Source of the DNA: Zonotrichia leucophrys gambelii
Lineage: Eukaryota > Chordata > Aves > Passeriformes > Passerellidae
Assembly (NCBI RefSeq): GCF_028769735.1
Contig: NC_088171.1
Coordinates: 80,652,716 to 80,716,715, forward strand
Reading direction: 5' to 3'
DNA length: 64,000 nucleotides
Within the stretch, counting starts at the first letter, position 1. Each line of letters opens with the position of its first letter. Shown piece by piece: positions 26,116-40,500 of this stretch. A program made the position numbers and the translations under genes. The notes beneath the pieces are model-generated. The model did no database searches and was not told the origin of the DNA. It worked only from the letters and a program-made list of their open reading frames with translations.

Positions 26116-29100
26116 CTCATGAATTGACCACTCATGATAGCAGGAGTCTCTACTGGCAGCATCTTTAAGGGAAAAAAAACCCCAAAAATGGACACCCCAA
26201 ACAGCTGCAAGTAGATATTACAGGCATTAGAATAAAATGTTTGTACACCTTAGACATACCTTCAAAAGCTACAGGAGACAATGAAGCAAAAACATTGTTA
26301 TGCAACCAGTGTTGGTAAGTGACAACACCGAAGAAAGGTCACGGTGGCTTAGCATTTCTATGGGAATGTGCAGAGTGCAGTGGAGTAAATCACAGGGATG
26401 GCATTAGGGCAGCTAGATGAAGTGAGTATCTCTGTTTTCCTTATTGACCTGTATTTTCTTTTTTCAAAATGGCTGTAATTTTCAAAAAAGAATTGTTTGT
26501 AGTTGAGCTGGAGAGGTGCTACCTTTTCCTTCACTTTGTTCTTGAAGTCTCCCTTTCCTCTTCTGTGACTGGGAGGGTGCTGTCATTAATGAAGTAGAAA
26601 TCCTGGCAGAATTCAAACCTTTGGAAGGACTTCATAGTCCAGTAGACTTTGACAAATGAAGACAAGTGAGAGCACACTGGGAGGTGTTTATCTGAATGAT
26701 GGTCAACAGGTCTGTCTGTAGGCTGAGACAGAGACATGTTCTGTCAGTGGCTCTGTTTGAAATGTATCCAAACCATACAGTAGAAGAGCTTTGTAATAGT
26801 AATGCTGGATTTTAAATTCCTCATGAAGTCTAAAAGCTTTCAGAACTTCACTAACTTGAAACTGGCCTCTCATTTTCTTCACCATCTTCAAAGTTCAAAG
26901 GATGACACTATGAATAATATGAATGTTGATATAATCCCAATCAGAGAAAATTACAATAATAGTTAGAACCTCAGTCATTGTTTTAATTCAATAAGTACTT
27001 GTAAAGGTTCATCCACCTAACTTAGGAGAAGATGCAGCCACTTTTAACAAATAAGGTATTTGAGCAACTTTATTGGCAAGTGACTTGAAAAAACCTTGAA
27101 AGCATAAAATTGATCAAATCAAGATTGGTGAAAGGTGCAACAAAATAGTTTGTGTTCACTGCTGGGAAAATAACTAGTGAAACAAAATCCTGAGTAAACT
27201 TTAATAGCACTTGAAGTATATCCAGCCAACCAATAAAGTTCTTCATAACAGAGATATGCAGTCATGCAGTAAAAGAATTTAAATAGCATTGCAAAAAGTA
27301 TTCCAAGTGTAATAGTAAAAGTTAACTCAAGAATTTAACTCAGATTTGGATTAACAAGAAAGCATTCTTTTAATGGAAAATCTGAAAACTTATTTGAATA
27401 TGAAGAAAAAGAAGTTCTAATAATGACATTCACATTGTGTATTCTACTGTGTAGAGTTTTTTGTCTTTTAGGCTTTTTAGCTCTTAAGATGCAGCTCTAA
27501 TATTTATACTTCTTCACTCAAGAAAATTATAAACCCCTGCAAAATTATGTTTGAGCAAAATATCTGCCTTTTAATTTTCCTCTGTCTGATCCAAAGTGGA
27601 GAAGGAGTGTCAAATACAGCATATGAAAGCAGTTACTCAGACAGAGAAATTTAAAGTGAAAACTCTCCAGCCATGAAAACCAAGTGTTTTGTTTTTCCTA
27701 AGTATTCAGAGAAGTAGTTTGCTAATGAATTACAAAAGATTAGTACAGTTGTGAAAGAAGCTCGCTACCTTTCCACATGTAAACAACAAGCTGAGCATAG
27801 AAAAAATACAGGATATAGTGGCAGTCTTAGAGTCTTGAACAGCTAAAAACGCATGCTGTAAAAAACCTCTATATGGAGAACGTTTTCAAGGAAAGATTCA
27901 ATAGATTTTGCCTATAAAAGTGTTTGAGACAGCAAAATCTGTCATGAGCATGCTTAAGGAAATGTCTTGTAAGAGAGAACGGGTCTTACTTTAGTTGCAG
28001 AATTACAACAGGCTGGGTCACCAGCAATTGCTGCAACACTGATTGAAAAAGCCCTGTCTCTGTAATGCTATTAGTGCCTGAAGGTGTTTATCTGACACCA
28101 GAGAATTTCTTGCTAAGGACACCTCTGCAGGGGAGACAGAATGAGGGAGGGTTGAGAAACCTATCAGTGTCCCACTGTGTGACCTTCCCAAATAGGATGA
28201 AATTGAATTTTGGATGCCAACTGCTCACAGTTCACTGGCAGGCTGAACAGTTGCATCAAGCAGTAGACTTTAGGCCAGGTAAAATAATTTAAAAGATTAA
28301 GCATTGGCAGCTGTGTGTTTGATATGTATTTACTGATCTGTATTTGAGTTTGATTTTTTAATGTAGGTAGGACTATTGTAGAGTAGGAGTTGATAAAAGA
28401 ATCTTAGAAGGGATTAAGAGTAACTAATACAGAGGTAGAGCTAAACAGTGCACTGTTTAGTTGCCTTGCAGGTAGTAAGAGAAAAGTCCAGGTCTTTGAC
28501 CTGTAGATAGCCCTTCAACATTTCTCCAGTTTTGGTGACATAGGAGTCAAGTTCAGGTGCATTTCATAATCAAATGTAAGATCCAAGTATAGACTTCAAC
28601 AAGGTCTGCTTTTTTAAGTGGAAAATGAAACCCTTTCCAAGAAGTATGCTTTCATCTGAGCAAGCATAATAAAACTTCAGTGAAATTGGTAAGGCAAACC
28701 TTTCATGTGCAAGTAAAATAAATAGAATTCTAAATTAATGACTCTTTCTCAGTGGTTTGAAGCATAGCATGATGTTAATGCACAAGAAAAGCTGCTGTAT
28801 TCAAATACTAGACCACACAACAAATCTGTGTTGTTTGGTTTCCATCATAGAAAGCATATTTACCCAGATTATGTGGGCTGCATGCAGAAAGTAGTTTTGC
28901 TGTGGGTAACAAAGATCCTCCTTCAGGCTTTTTTATGTCAGTAACTATAACCTCAGGGTTGTAGTTGTCTAAATGGCTACCTAAGTAATTTTTTATTTAG
29001 TTTCTCTGGTTTTCTGTAGCTGGCTTAGCAGATGACCTCAGATTTAAATCCCCTGGAGCAGGGACCATTCATTTATATGGGCATGAACAGTGAGGATTTG

Positions 29101-30258
29101 ATCTTGGCTGGAGCTGCGGGCTGTGACTGTGATGTAAATGTCAAGTCATAATAGAGTAAGCTCAGGCAATTTCTCTTAGAAATAAAACTTGCTGCTTTCA
29201 AATGTCACTAGGCTAAAGAAATTTCAGCATAAACTAATGCTGAAGTCAGTGGGAAATACATTTATCCACAATGTAGCTTCAATATAAGTTATTTAATTGT
29301 AATATATATTAAAATTTTATTAATCCAGTTATTCTGTATTGTTCACTCTAGCAGAACTATGCCATTTGAGAGAAAAAAACTTATTGGATGCCTTTGGAAT
29401 TGCCACACTTCCTTCTGTCTCCCAGGCACTCCTTGCAATTTTTGGCCAGACAGTCTAAAAATAAATAATTATAATTAAAACAAAAATATAGTAACACCTC
29501 TAAACATAATCTTATGTGTTAAATCAGCCATAATGCAAACACTTTTCAGGGAAGTAAAGTTCTCAAGTGTGTTTTTACCAACTGTGTGATTTCCAATTCA
29601 TGTTTTCTCACTACAAGTCCAGAAAATTGTATGCCACCTTTATGAGGAACAGGGGTAAGTTGGAATGATTTCCTCCATTTTTTTAGATTTTTATGGCTAC
29701 TTAACCTGAATGTCTAATAGGATTTATCTGCAAAACACAAATCTTAGTAGTGCAGTCTCAGTGAATGGAAAGAACTCTGTATGTATCTGTGTATGATCCT
29801 GGACTTTTCTTACAAGCAACCTTTTATTCCCAGTGTGTATATTTTGTTTTCAGGCACTTAATTTGTTATATTTGGAAGAAGCCAGCATCCTCCCTCTTGT
29901 AGCTCTAGGGCTGCTTTGCAGAACTTAGTTAAGTATTCAAATATGGATTATACCTGAACTGTGAAGAGAAAAATTTCTGTGATGCGAGCTACAGAAGTAA
30001 ATATTGGAGTTGATACATGTGAATTTCTTTTATTTCTGAAATACTTATGCAGTCACTCTCCTCACAAAAATAGTTAATGTTTGAATTTCATGGCAGATAG
30101 CTATATGAAAATTAAATAATGCTGATTTGGAGTTATAAAGTCCATTTATCTTAAGTTAAATAGTTGCCATGATTGAAGGGAAATAATTGTGAGAAAAATA
30201 TGGTAAGTTGCAAAATCTTACAGAATACAAAAATGTGCTGTGATTTCTTTATCTTTAG

Positions 30259-30354
30259 GCAGACTTGCGCATTTTGAAAAGCATTGTTAAAAAGTATTTC
30301 AGTAAAAAACAATTGAGTCATCTTGTATTGAGCTGTTGCATGTTGGGTTCATAA
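30259..30354 (+). CDS. Possible terminal exon of the unrecognised gene
   Basis: Following an acceptor, tttctttatctttag (to 30258), the first frame is open for 31 codons and then stops at taa, 30352-30354. It reads A-D-L-R-I-L-K-S-I-V-K-K-Y-F-S-K-K-Q-L-S-H-L, a helical, lysine-rich stretch. It begins between codons, so it would join in frame to the candidate exon at 13271-13304. Open frames of this length after a decent acceptor are common by chance in 60 kb, so this is only a proposal. Confidence 0.2.
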   Translation, partial: ADLRILKSIVKKYFSKKQLSHLVLSCCMLGS

Positions 30355-30946
30355 AATAATGTCTGTTATCATGAAAGATGTTTCTTGGGTCCTGGTCTTA
30401 CACCTGGTTTTTCATGATCATAAAGCAGGTAAATTGGTTGGGTGCATACTGTTTTGGATTGCCTAGTAGCAATCCTTCAGTGAGCATTGCTGTTGTTCAC
30501 TACAGCTGTGAGCTCTGACCTTTGCAGGGACAGGATGGATCCTAAGGCAGGACTCAGTGGGCGTGTCTGCCGCCTCCGTTTGGTCCCTACACCTTTGTGA
30601 GGAATAGGAACAGCTAACAGCATGTCTCCAAATTAAGGCTTTGATGTAGGTGTGTCTGCTTCTTCCTGGCTTATAAAAGTCTTTGTTTAAGTAGCTTTGA
30701 ATTAGATCTGTGTGATGTCTTACATCTACTGTAACTCAGCTGTGAAGCCTTAGCAAAGAGTGAAATTAATTAAATGTAGGATCTTGGTGTTTTATGGAGC
30801 AGTGTTTGCTTGGCGTATTTTTCATGGTAGAATCAGGACAGGCCTTGAAAACACACAGTTACACACTGACATGCACATGTATTGCTAAGATGGAGCAGTC
30901 AGCATCAAGTTATGTAGATACCAGTTGTATAACATGAAAAGAGATA

Positions 30947-30947
<1 letters not shown>

Positions 30948-30980
<33 letters not shown>
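30948..30980. repeat. TG/TA compound microsatellite
   Basis: The run gtgtgtg is followed by about 12 uninterrupted TA units, ending at aaaattc. It is probably length-polymorphic. Confidence 0.95.
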
Positions 30981-30985
<5 letters not shown>

Positions 30986-31244
30986 CATCTCCTTATGGCA
31001 AAAAAAAAGTATATAGACCATAATAAGAAATTAATCCATAACCAACTAATTCTAAAAAAAGACTGCATTACTTTTTAACCTGAAATTCCTAAGCTATTTT
31101 TTCTCCTCACTTGGCTTTCAGTTTGACATAGCAACTGCCATGGGTTCTCCTGCATTGCATTCATCTTCCAGTTTCAGGGGGGGATGCAGAAATGGTGTCC
31201 TGCATAAGGTTGTGTTGATACAATAAGTTATCCTTGTGTTTTGG

Positions 31245-31518
31245 TGTAACAGGAAGGTTCTGAGGGGAGAGTCTGGAATGGGGGTGCAAGCCAAGGAAGA
31301 AATTAAGACTCTTACAGGAGAAAGTGATAAGCTGCAGATTTATTTGTAACAAAGTATGTCCACAGAGAGGTGTCAGGCACCTGTAGAGCAGACAGAAGAT
31401 GAATACTGAAATGTTACCCTCTATCCGGGGAAAGAGCTGGTCAAAGATTTGAGGCCTTAGGCTAATGGGGAGGCCTCTGCACATTTCCCTAAAGCATTGA
31501 CGGTGGCAGCCTGTAACA
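31245..31518 (-). mobile_element. Possible short solo LTR (antisense)
   Basis: On the minus strand this 274-base segment starts TGTTACAGG (ending at 31518) and ends CCTGTTACA (at 31245). These termini form an inverted repeat with one mismatch in nine and have the TG...CA ends of an LTR. A minus-strand AATAAA lies at 31339-31344, about 175 bases in, leaving about 100 bases of R-U5. The flanks (gttttgg and ctttcct) show no clear target duplication, and the length is short for an LTR. A 164-codon minus-strand open frame (31161-31655) crosses the whole element and its flanks, but has no retroviral or other domain that I recognise. Confidence 0.35.
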
Positions 31519-34500
31519 CTTTCCTCAGAGAGCTTCCGGAACCCTCTGACCAAAGGAAATGTCTTGCTGGGGCAGGTAGGAGTTTGTCTTGCAGTTTCCA
31601 TTCTGTTTCTGCTCTGAAGAAAGGATAGAAAGCAGAAAAACAAACAGCCAAACAAACTTCACATAGCTTTAATCTCTCAAAAGGAAATTTTTTGAGTATT
31701 CTTGAGTATCACCTGTATTGCTTTAGGTGACAAATTGTCTGATGGCGTAATTTCCACTTTTAATTTGGCTTATTGAACTGAAGGAGTGGGGCTCAGGGAA
31801 GCATTGCTGATCTGTTCACCATGAAAATAAAATGGGCTGGTCCTGAAAGAGATTAGATAATCCATAATCCAATTTACCTTTCCTAATGAAAGTTCATCAT
31901 TGACTGTCTAAAGTACAGTGTCCTTAACTAAGGGCGCTGGCTTGAAATCCTGTAACTGGCCACAGGTGCGGATGCTATCTGAAGGACTAATCAATCCAAG
32001 AGTTAGTAAATTGGTAAAAAAAATCATTTGAGAACCGGGAATTTATGAAAATAAGATAGATGAAACACTAAGTTTGCATAGAAATGCTTTAAAATCAGTG
32101 GAAAAACTAAGAAACAAGTCATTTAGTAGACTTCAGAAAATCAGTAACATTGTATCTGCAATAAAACTATCAAGATTTTCTACAAGTTTTAATATCCAGA
32201 AATCGTTGCAGGGTGAAAACATCTGTTCTCTTTCCTGTAATTTATATGCAAAGAGTGAAAGAAACATTTAAAAGTAATTATTTTAATGGGCTGGGAGATC
32301 CTACTGACTGTAATAGTTGCTGGTACAACTAATGCAACAGTAAGTGTGAGTGAGGTAATTATTAACCTTAATCAATTTAGGAGTAGTGAAGTTGCTTACT
32401 ACATGATCTGATACTGTTATGACTACTCATCACTTCCTCAGAGTACTGCATTCCTGTGTCACAGATTTATTAGTAATCTGAGCAACAAATCTTCCTTCTC
32501 TTTTTATTCAGCCATAGATGAAAACATTATACATGGACTTTCTATTCAAATATTTTTTGTCTTTTAGCAAATATAACAGCATTTATAATAGTTGCAGTCA
32601 TGGTCAATCACAGATGATCAGTGGCTGTAATCATGGTTAGTGATGTACTCAGTTCCCAAACTGAAGTGTACTGTGTTAAAAATTAGAGAAGTATTCTTAT
32701 TTTAATAAACAACTGGAGTGCATTTATCCCTCACCAGCTTCCCTCAAGATTACTGCATTTCATCCTTATACTATTGAAAAATTGTTCTGAAATTTTAACA
32801 TTTATCAGCAGCAAGCAGGTTATTGGGTTTTTCATTGGCTTTTATATATATCTAAGTGTGTTTTAGTCTTAAGTCTTGATTTGCCGATTAACATTAGTAC
32901 ATCTTCAAAGTCAATTAACATGAAAATCCAAGCATTCCTAATCTTTATTTACATAAAAACAGTTTTCTGTCTGAAAAAAAGCTGATGGAAGATTTGGGAA
33001 TTTCCCAAAATTACTTTGCCTTAAAATTTTACTGTTTAAATCAAATTTTAAGGGCTGAAATGTCAAATAATGTAACGACCATCTAAGGTCTGCTATATAT
33101 TTCTGTTCTGATCTGAAAGTTCTGTTAGTGAAATAATCCAATCCACAACTGAAGTTCTTTTGGCAATTTTAAAACTTATTAACTGGTAATACTACCAGGA
33201 ACATGAAAGGTTCTTTGAAGAAAAAAAATGGTTGTGCTAGTGCAGGATTTGAAGAAGGGGCTTCTGTGCCATCTGCAATGGCTGTCCTGATAAATTGCCT
33301 CTCCTCTCAAGGCATGCCTTGCTGCAATGCAGAAAACCAGGCATTGTAGGATCTAAATGGTTTAGAGGATGAAATTTAGGTCAAAAATTTACACAAAAGC
33401 TGGTGTCCTCATGTCTTCCATGGGAATCTTCTCATCTCTTACCCTAAAAGATGATTGCATAGTCACTCACTTTGGATATGATTTCTGAAGCTTCCTGAAC
33501 TACTCCTGCTTTCCATTCATACTTTCTATTAGTACTCAGTAGATTTTACTTAGGCAGGTCCATCACTTGGTACATAATGGTGAGATATCCCATGAATTAT
33601 TTTCTTCCTCAAGCTTAGCCATACAGTTAGCAGGCTTGTTAAGTCACAGAATACAGCATTTGTCAGAGTAATGACTTTAAAAAGCTGTAGAACCTCAGTA
33701 CTGCATTTTCCCTCCCTCTGCAATTATGAACATGCATTTCAAATTGATGCCACCTTGTTTGGGGCTTAAACATGATTTGAATTTCACCAATTGTCTGACC
33801 CTCACATTTCATCCATGTGCTTGCAACAGTTATTCTCCAAGCCACACTTCTTGTGGCTTTCTTGCATTGTCAGCTTTTGTTCTTTTGGTTACTTTTTTCC
33901 CCTGAGCTGCAACTCATGTTAATACTGGGCTGAATACACGTGAGATCAAGAAATAGATTTTAAAAGGGGAGGGGAAAACAGTTGCACCACAATAAAAACC
34001 CTAAAACCCCTGCAGGGTTTGCCAGCTCTACTTTGCTGCAGTGTATGTCACTTTCCCACTTTCTGAGACAAGCACTAATGTGTGTTAGGAAAATGCATGA
34101 AGGCAAGAAGTTATGGTTTCTAGTTTTCCCTTCTACAGACAGTAGTTTGTTTACAACTGGGATAGGAATCTGTATTTCTTAAAGTATAAAAATGGTTGAG
34201 ATTGAGCACTGCATATTCGTGGCCATGCCTGTAGATGTCCCTTGTGTTAATAGAAGAAACCACGGCATGGCAAGCAGTACAAAATCTGTGTTGCCAAATG
34301 CTTTTTGGTTGGAAATTACTTTACTTCTCTAAGGAAAAATGTTGCACTGGGTTTAAAGTTCAGTTATCACCTATTCTTATTCTTTGAATCAGCCAAGAAA
34401 TGAGAAACTGTGTTCTGCTGGATCTGAATGCTGTCCCTTTAAAGCCAAAGGAGATGAGCTCTTGGATCTGATTTTCTCTTTCTGAGGTCCAAGGAACAGC

Positions 34501-37500
34501 AGTTGATGAGTGAGTAAATGCTTAAAGTATTTTGGGAAGAATATCTCCTGGAGGAGATATAAGAATGCTAGGCCACTGTGCTATTAGAAGGGACAGAAAC
34601 AAAAACCTTGCTGATACATATCAACCAAGCTTTCTATCTGTGGTCTTCTTTTTCTGTGAGGAATATTAGCTATAAACACTTTTTAAAACCTTTCTCTTTT
34701 GTAGTGTGCCAAGATGGTAACTAATTTAGGGAGGTGTATTGAGTTGCATTATTTGATTGTTATTGCAAGCCAGTTTCAACAATCCTGCTCCATGATTCTA
34801 TAAATACAGCTATCCAAGACACAAAAACTACTGCATTAAAAATTGCTTAATTCTCTGTTCAATGTAGTGGCTTCTTTTTAATTTTATATATTTTCCTATT
34901 TATTTATTAGATAGAAAGATGCATTTTTCACACGCTGAAAATGATAGAAGTCCTATCTTCAATATACTTTACCATGTTGGATGATTTTCTTACTTTACTC
35001 TGTATTGTAAATGGGTGAGAAGCAGGAAGGTACAATTATATTCCATTACAATTAAAATCTTTACATATAAAGAAAACTAATAAAATGGAAAAGTCATCTT
35101 TAACCAGAGCAAATTCTTAGTTATAAGTTCATTTCAGTACTTACTAGGTAAGCACTAGTTCCTAATATTAACTTTCCTACATGTTTACCTAAGAGAACAG
35201 GTATATAGCAACTTCTAGTTTTTATAACAAACACAGAAATGACAGCAGCCTTAGTAATTGCTTTAAGGTTTCTGTTACTTCATTTTAGGGGTAATATTAT
35301 GAAGCATAATTTTAGCAGAAATAAAATAACTGAGCGTCAGGTGAATGCCCAGTATAAAGTGCTTAATAGGAATCAAATATTCATTATCTACATTCAACCA
35401 ACTGTAATCAACAGGAGATTTGAAATTCAGAGCACTTCTTAACACCATTTCAAGTGCAGGACCTTTGGTTATTTGTGTGCTGAAGACTAAAATCACAGTG
35501 TGGGATATTCATGCATTTATGTTTCAGAAAGAAAAAAGTTCTTTAGTCTAGATTGCCAAAGCGGCTACAGATTTTAATCTAAATAGCATTGCTACCATAC
35601 TAGAGAATCAAGTGAAAATGGCAGAGGGTCCACCTGCAAAGGAATTTTAGATAGAAAAGGAATGTGTTATCCAAAATATTTATAATAATACCAAAATTCT
35701 GGTTTGGAATAATGAAATCAAATGCACTGACTCTTCCCAGAGTTTCCTTTAACATAAATTGAATTACCAATCTTCTGATATCTAAATACTGTTTTTACAC
35801 AGAAAGTTAAAAACAATAAGCAGCAGATGCAAGAGCTGTCACAATGATAGAGAGCACAAGATTGAGACATAATGTATGGTTCCTGATAGTGTAGGGCTCA
35901 TAAAGTTGTGTAATGTTTAGTAACTTGTAGGATAAAGCAAGATTTGTTCTTTCTTTTTCCATTTTGATTCTTGAAGTACTTTTAAGGGATGATCTGTTTA
36001 TTTGGTCCTGCCTAGCCATCATGGGCATACCTGTCTTCTTTTCCTGTGTTAAAAATTTGTGCACGTATCTCTTCTGACATCTGTTATCTCACGGTCAAAT
36101 CCTACAGCTTTGATAAAGTCTTTGGGGATGACTGGAACTTTAGCTCTGTAAAAATGGAGTTTTGGCTTCAAGATTTATCATGAGATGCTTCAAGGATATT
36201 GAAACAAATTCCTTGTGAGTCTCAGTGTCCAGAAAAGTAGTGTAATTCAAAATAAGGCTGAGTTATCATTTGACCTGTAGCCAAATATTTTGAAGGCCAA
36301 CATAGTAATAATCATGACCTATGTTTTGGATAATCCTGGAAAGATACATAGCTTTTAGTGTGGTTGCATTTGATTATAGCTCATGTTTATGTTGTTACCT
36401 TCAATTTCATGTGTGTAAGGCTCTGTGAGCTCATCTCTGGTATTTGTGGTTTGGACAGGTAGATGCACAGGGCAGTGCACTGCTCTACCAGACATTTGCT
36501 GAGTGTCCTTTGGTATGCCTGGAGTTTTTTTCAAGTGCACTGTGCACCAAAGAGTTTAAATACTGCCTACAGTAGGCATAACTGGTCTTTACTTTACTCT
36601 TACTGTGAGCTAAAGCACATGAGGTTAAGAGCCTTAGCTCCGTCCAGCTAAGGCATGCTGGCCTAAATCCTTTCTGGTGTATAAAAAACATGTACCAGGT
36701 ATCTTCTACTCATATCCAAAAGGCCACCAAGAAAGGTGTTCTGTGCTCTAGATAGAAAATGTTTGAAAGCTAAGTCCAATTCATTTCCCCAACCAACAGG
36801 GAGAATTTTCTAATGACAAGAAATATAAATTATTTTGGCTAAGATTTATTTTTATACTTCCTATGATGGCTGTTCTACTATGCACAGAACTGAAGATTCA
36901 TTAGAGTGGAAAGAGGTCAAGGAACATTATTCTGACAGCTGGGGAGGTACCTGCATTTCCATCTGTGCTTCCAGGACTGTTTCTGTACTGTGATTTCATG
37001 CACTGAAATATCAGCCTTTAAAACATAAAGCTTTTATTTTTATTTTTTCTCTTTATCACCACTGCATGCCACATTTGCTAAGAGTGATTTTGGTGTTTTT
37101 TTTGAGGTAAACAAATGCAATAACATGAATGGAAAGATGTCTTGTCATTTCTCTGCTTGTTGGTGTTAAAAAAAGCAGTGGATCTTCTGTTATGAGAAGG
37201 TTAGAATACATTTTGTGTAACTGAAATTGTTGAAGGTTGTTCAATAAGAATGGCACAGGGAGGTGAGAGTATATATCAAATTCGGTGGGCTTTTTATAAA
37301 GTCACAGGCTTTCTGTTCAAAAGGTTTATGGTTTTCTTTTTTTTTTTAAATCAGCACCCATGGAGCTGTGGATATGATCTTACGCATCACTGCTACTGTG
37401 CTGTTGGCAGCACACACAAATGTCATACTTGAGCACTTCTCTTTTGAGAATATCCCAGTGGTATTGTGAACCTTAGGGAGAAAAAAAAAAAGAGAGAACT

Positions 37501-40500
37501 GTAACTTAGAAAATCACTTCTTCTATTGAAATCCAGGATAAGAGCTGTTCCCATTACCTGCAAGTATACCTAGCTCTGTGTTGGTTGGAGATATAAATTA
37601 ACTAAAAAATTACTTTAGTTGATTAAGAGAGCAGAAGGCTGATGAGAAGGAATGGTAATTTCCTCTCCCACCAGCTTTTTCTACACTGAGAAGCAGTATA
37701 ACCACAAAGTTAGTAGTAGCTCTCACAGAAAGAGCATCAAAGTTCAATTCATTGCTCGTGCAACAACACGCAGAGAAACAGAACTTGTGAAATATTAAGC
37801 CTTAGCATTTGAGCCAGATGTCATAAGATTAATTATCCTTATGAATCCTGTTTCTAAGGTTTTACAAGCTAAGTTTACACTTTTTTGTACAGTTAACACT
37901 TCTAGTTCAGTGCATGCAGTCCAGTGGTTACATAGGGTTAGCCTGATCCTGCTGAAGACAATCACACATTCCAAATAAAAGATCAAATGCCTTGAAGTAG
38001 ATCACTTGGAGATAAACAGTATTAAAAGGGAAGCACATCTGCCAAGTATCAGCTGTCAAAGCCCTGCAGCTATCTGAAACCAATCAAGTGTTAGAATAAT
38101 CTGTTGTAGTGCACTTCATCTTTATGTCTTTGTAATCATCCAGGCAATTTCATGAGCAACATGGAAAAGTATACGTGTGTGTTTGTGATTATAATAATGC
38201 TTTAGGTGAAATCAGAAATAAAGAATAAACACTTAATCTGCAGCTATGAATTTCAGCACTTTGTTTGTTCATTATTTTCTGATTTCCCATCAATTCATGA
38301 TTGCCTATGGCAATTGAAAACATTTATTTATTCTGTATCTGGCTGAGAATTAAGAAAACCTGATGCAAATAAGTCTGAACCTCATAAGCAAGTGCATACA
38401 AGACCTAAATGATCCTGACACATGCATTGTTGCACTTTCATCCTTTCAAAATGTTTGTGTGAGACTCTTACAGAGGAATAGGACAAGCTGATTGCTAAGG
38501 TCCAAAGTCAATTTTCAGCTCACCTAGCTGTCGGATCAGATGTCTTCTGTGTTTGTGAGGGGGGCTGCAAAAGTTAGGTATATATTGTCACAGTCACTGA
38601 ATAAAACTGAAAGCATTCTCTGATGGTTACAGAGCAGGTTGATGTTGAGAACTGGAAGGCTCTCAGAACTTGAAGACAGCCCATGTGACATAAGAAAAGC
38701 CACTTCAGGGCACCCATTTTCTTCTACCTCTTCACTCATCATCATATTATTTGGATACTTTATAGAGCAGAAACTGGATTTTCATATAAACTAAGTCTAG
38801 CTTGTTTTGGCATTTGTAAAGCACTTGGGGACTATGCTGTACTCACTAATTGCCTTTCTCATTCAGTTGCTGCTAAAGACAGAGTTTTATGGTCGTGGTC
38901 TTTAAAGTGGAGCAGAATTCTGATAGGGTGGAGGAGCTCTGGAGAAAAGTTGAATGTGAAGTCTAGGCCATGGTCATCAGGACATTATAGATCCCACTGG
39001 AGCTCAAGAATCTACTTACTAAATATCAGTAGTTGAAACTATGTCTGACTTGTGCCATTGGTTTTCTGGTTTTCGGCATAATCACTTACTTCTGTGTATG
39101 GATTTCACTATTTTCCCTGTTATGGAGATAATAATTGGGTGCAGTCTTTAAAAGTATCATGGGCAGAGATGACCCTGTGAGTGTTCAGATCTGACCTCTC
39201 ATTTGCCTTAAGCCATTTCATTTCATCCAGCTAATATGTACTTGAATAACATGTGTTTACCTCGCATAATTTTCAGATAAATGCAAACTCTTGATTTATA
39301 GGCATTAAGGAATGGAAAGTCTATAAGTGCCCTTGGTAGTTTGCAGCTCTAGTGGTTACATACATTTATGAATATTTATATCAGATTATTCAAGGGAAGA
39401 CTTCGCTATTGTAATGTTCTCCTGTTCTGCTTTCTGTACCAGAAGAAAACCCTAATGCTTTGACTGGGAGAAAGTTTCATATATTGTAATCAGAAACCCT
39501 CTCAATCTTCTTGATTAACTGATCAAAAGAAGCCTTTTAATCATACAGGTCATAGAGAGACATTTTCATTAGTTTAATTTGTATTATTCTTCACTTTTTT
39601 CTCCAGTTCTTTCAATGACTCCTTTTGAATTTTATCTCTCTAAGCAATATTTGAATATCAAAAATATTTCTGGAAGCCTTTAACTGAAATAGAATATTCT
39701 TCACTATTTTTGTGCTCTTTTTACATTGAAGGTTTTTAAATTTGCTCTTTCTGTCACAGCATATTGCTTAACTAAATATTTAAGCATGACACCAAAAATC
39801 CTCTTTAACTCTTTTGCCAAGATACATTCTCAATTTTTCAGGAAAAAACAGAATTCCTTATTGTTTAATGAATTACTCTTCTTTTGACCTTAATAAAACA
39901 CACTTATACCTAGGAAAGTAATCATAATTTTTCTTTCCACTTGTTTCCTTCACATCTAATAATTTTGCCAATTTCAGGCATCAGCAAGCTTTATCAAGTC
40001 ATTGCAATACTTTCATCAGTGAAAATAGTGTTAGCTGTCCTACATACTGTCCCATTGCTACAGAAGATGTCAGCCATTTCTCTACATGTGCTTTGATTCT
40101 GCCCAGTCCTGTTTTCTGTCTGAAAATATGATGCAGAATGGCATTGCGTAAACTGTATCTACCATTAATTTTAAAAAGTGAAACTTTAGGTCTAGGAAGA
40201 CAATCAGATTGGTTTGATAATAACTATTCTTGGTAAGCTGTTATTGCCTGACATTTGAGGCCAGCTCTTGGTCACTGCAAAGATAAAATACCTTAATAGT
40301 CCCACCAATTGATTCAGCAAGTGGAAGAATAATAAGGTAGACTAAGCAAAAATTGTAAAAAGACTTTCATAAAGTTGTTTCTCCTCCCCCTTGCCGTGGA
40401 AACCCTCAAAAGAATTTCAGCTTCCATGGTTGTTACTCAGGCATGGTGTATTGACAAATTTATGCTTAGAACAATATACTTTTTTGGTTTTTTTGTTGAC

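Noticed and set aside
31161..31655. 164-codon minus-strand open frame
   Set aside because: It spans an LTR-like element and its flanks. The residue content shows no retroviral or cellular domain that I recognise.
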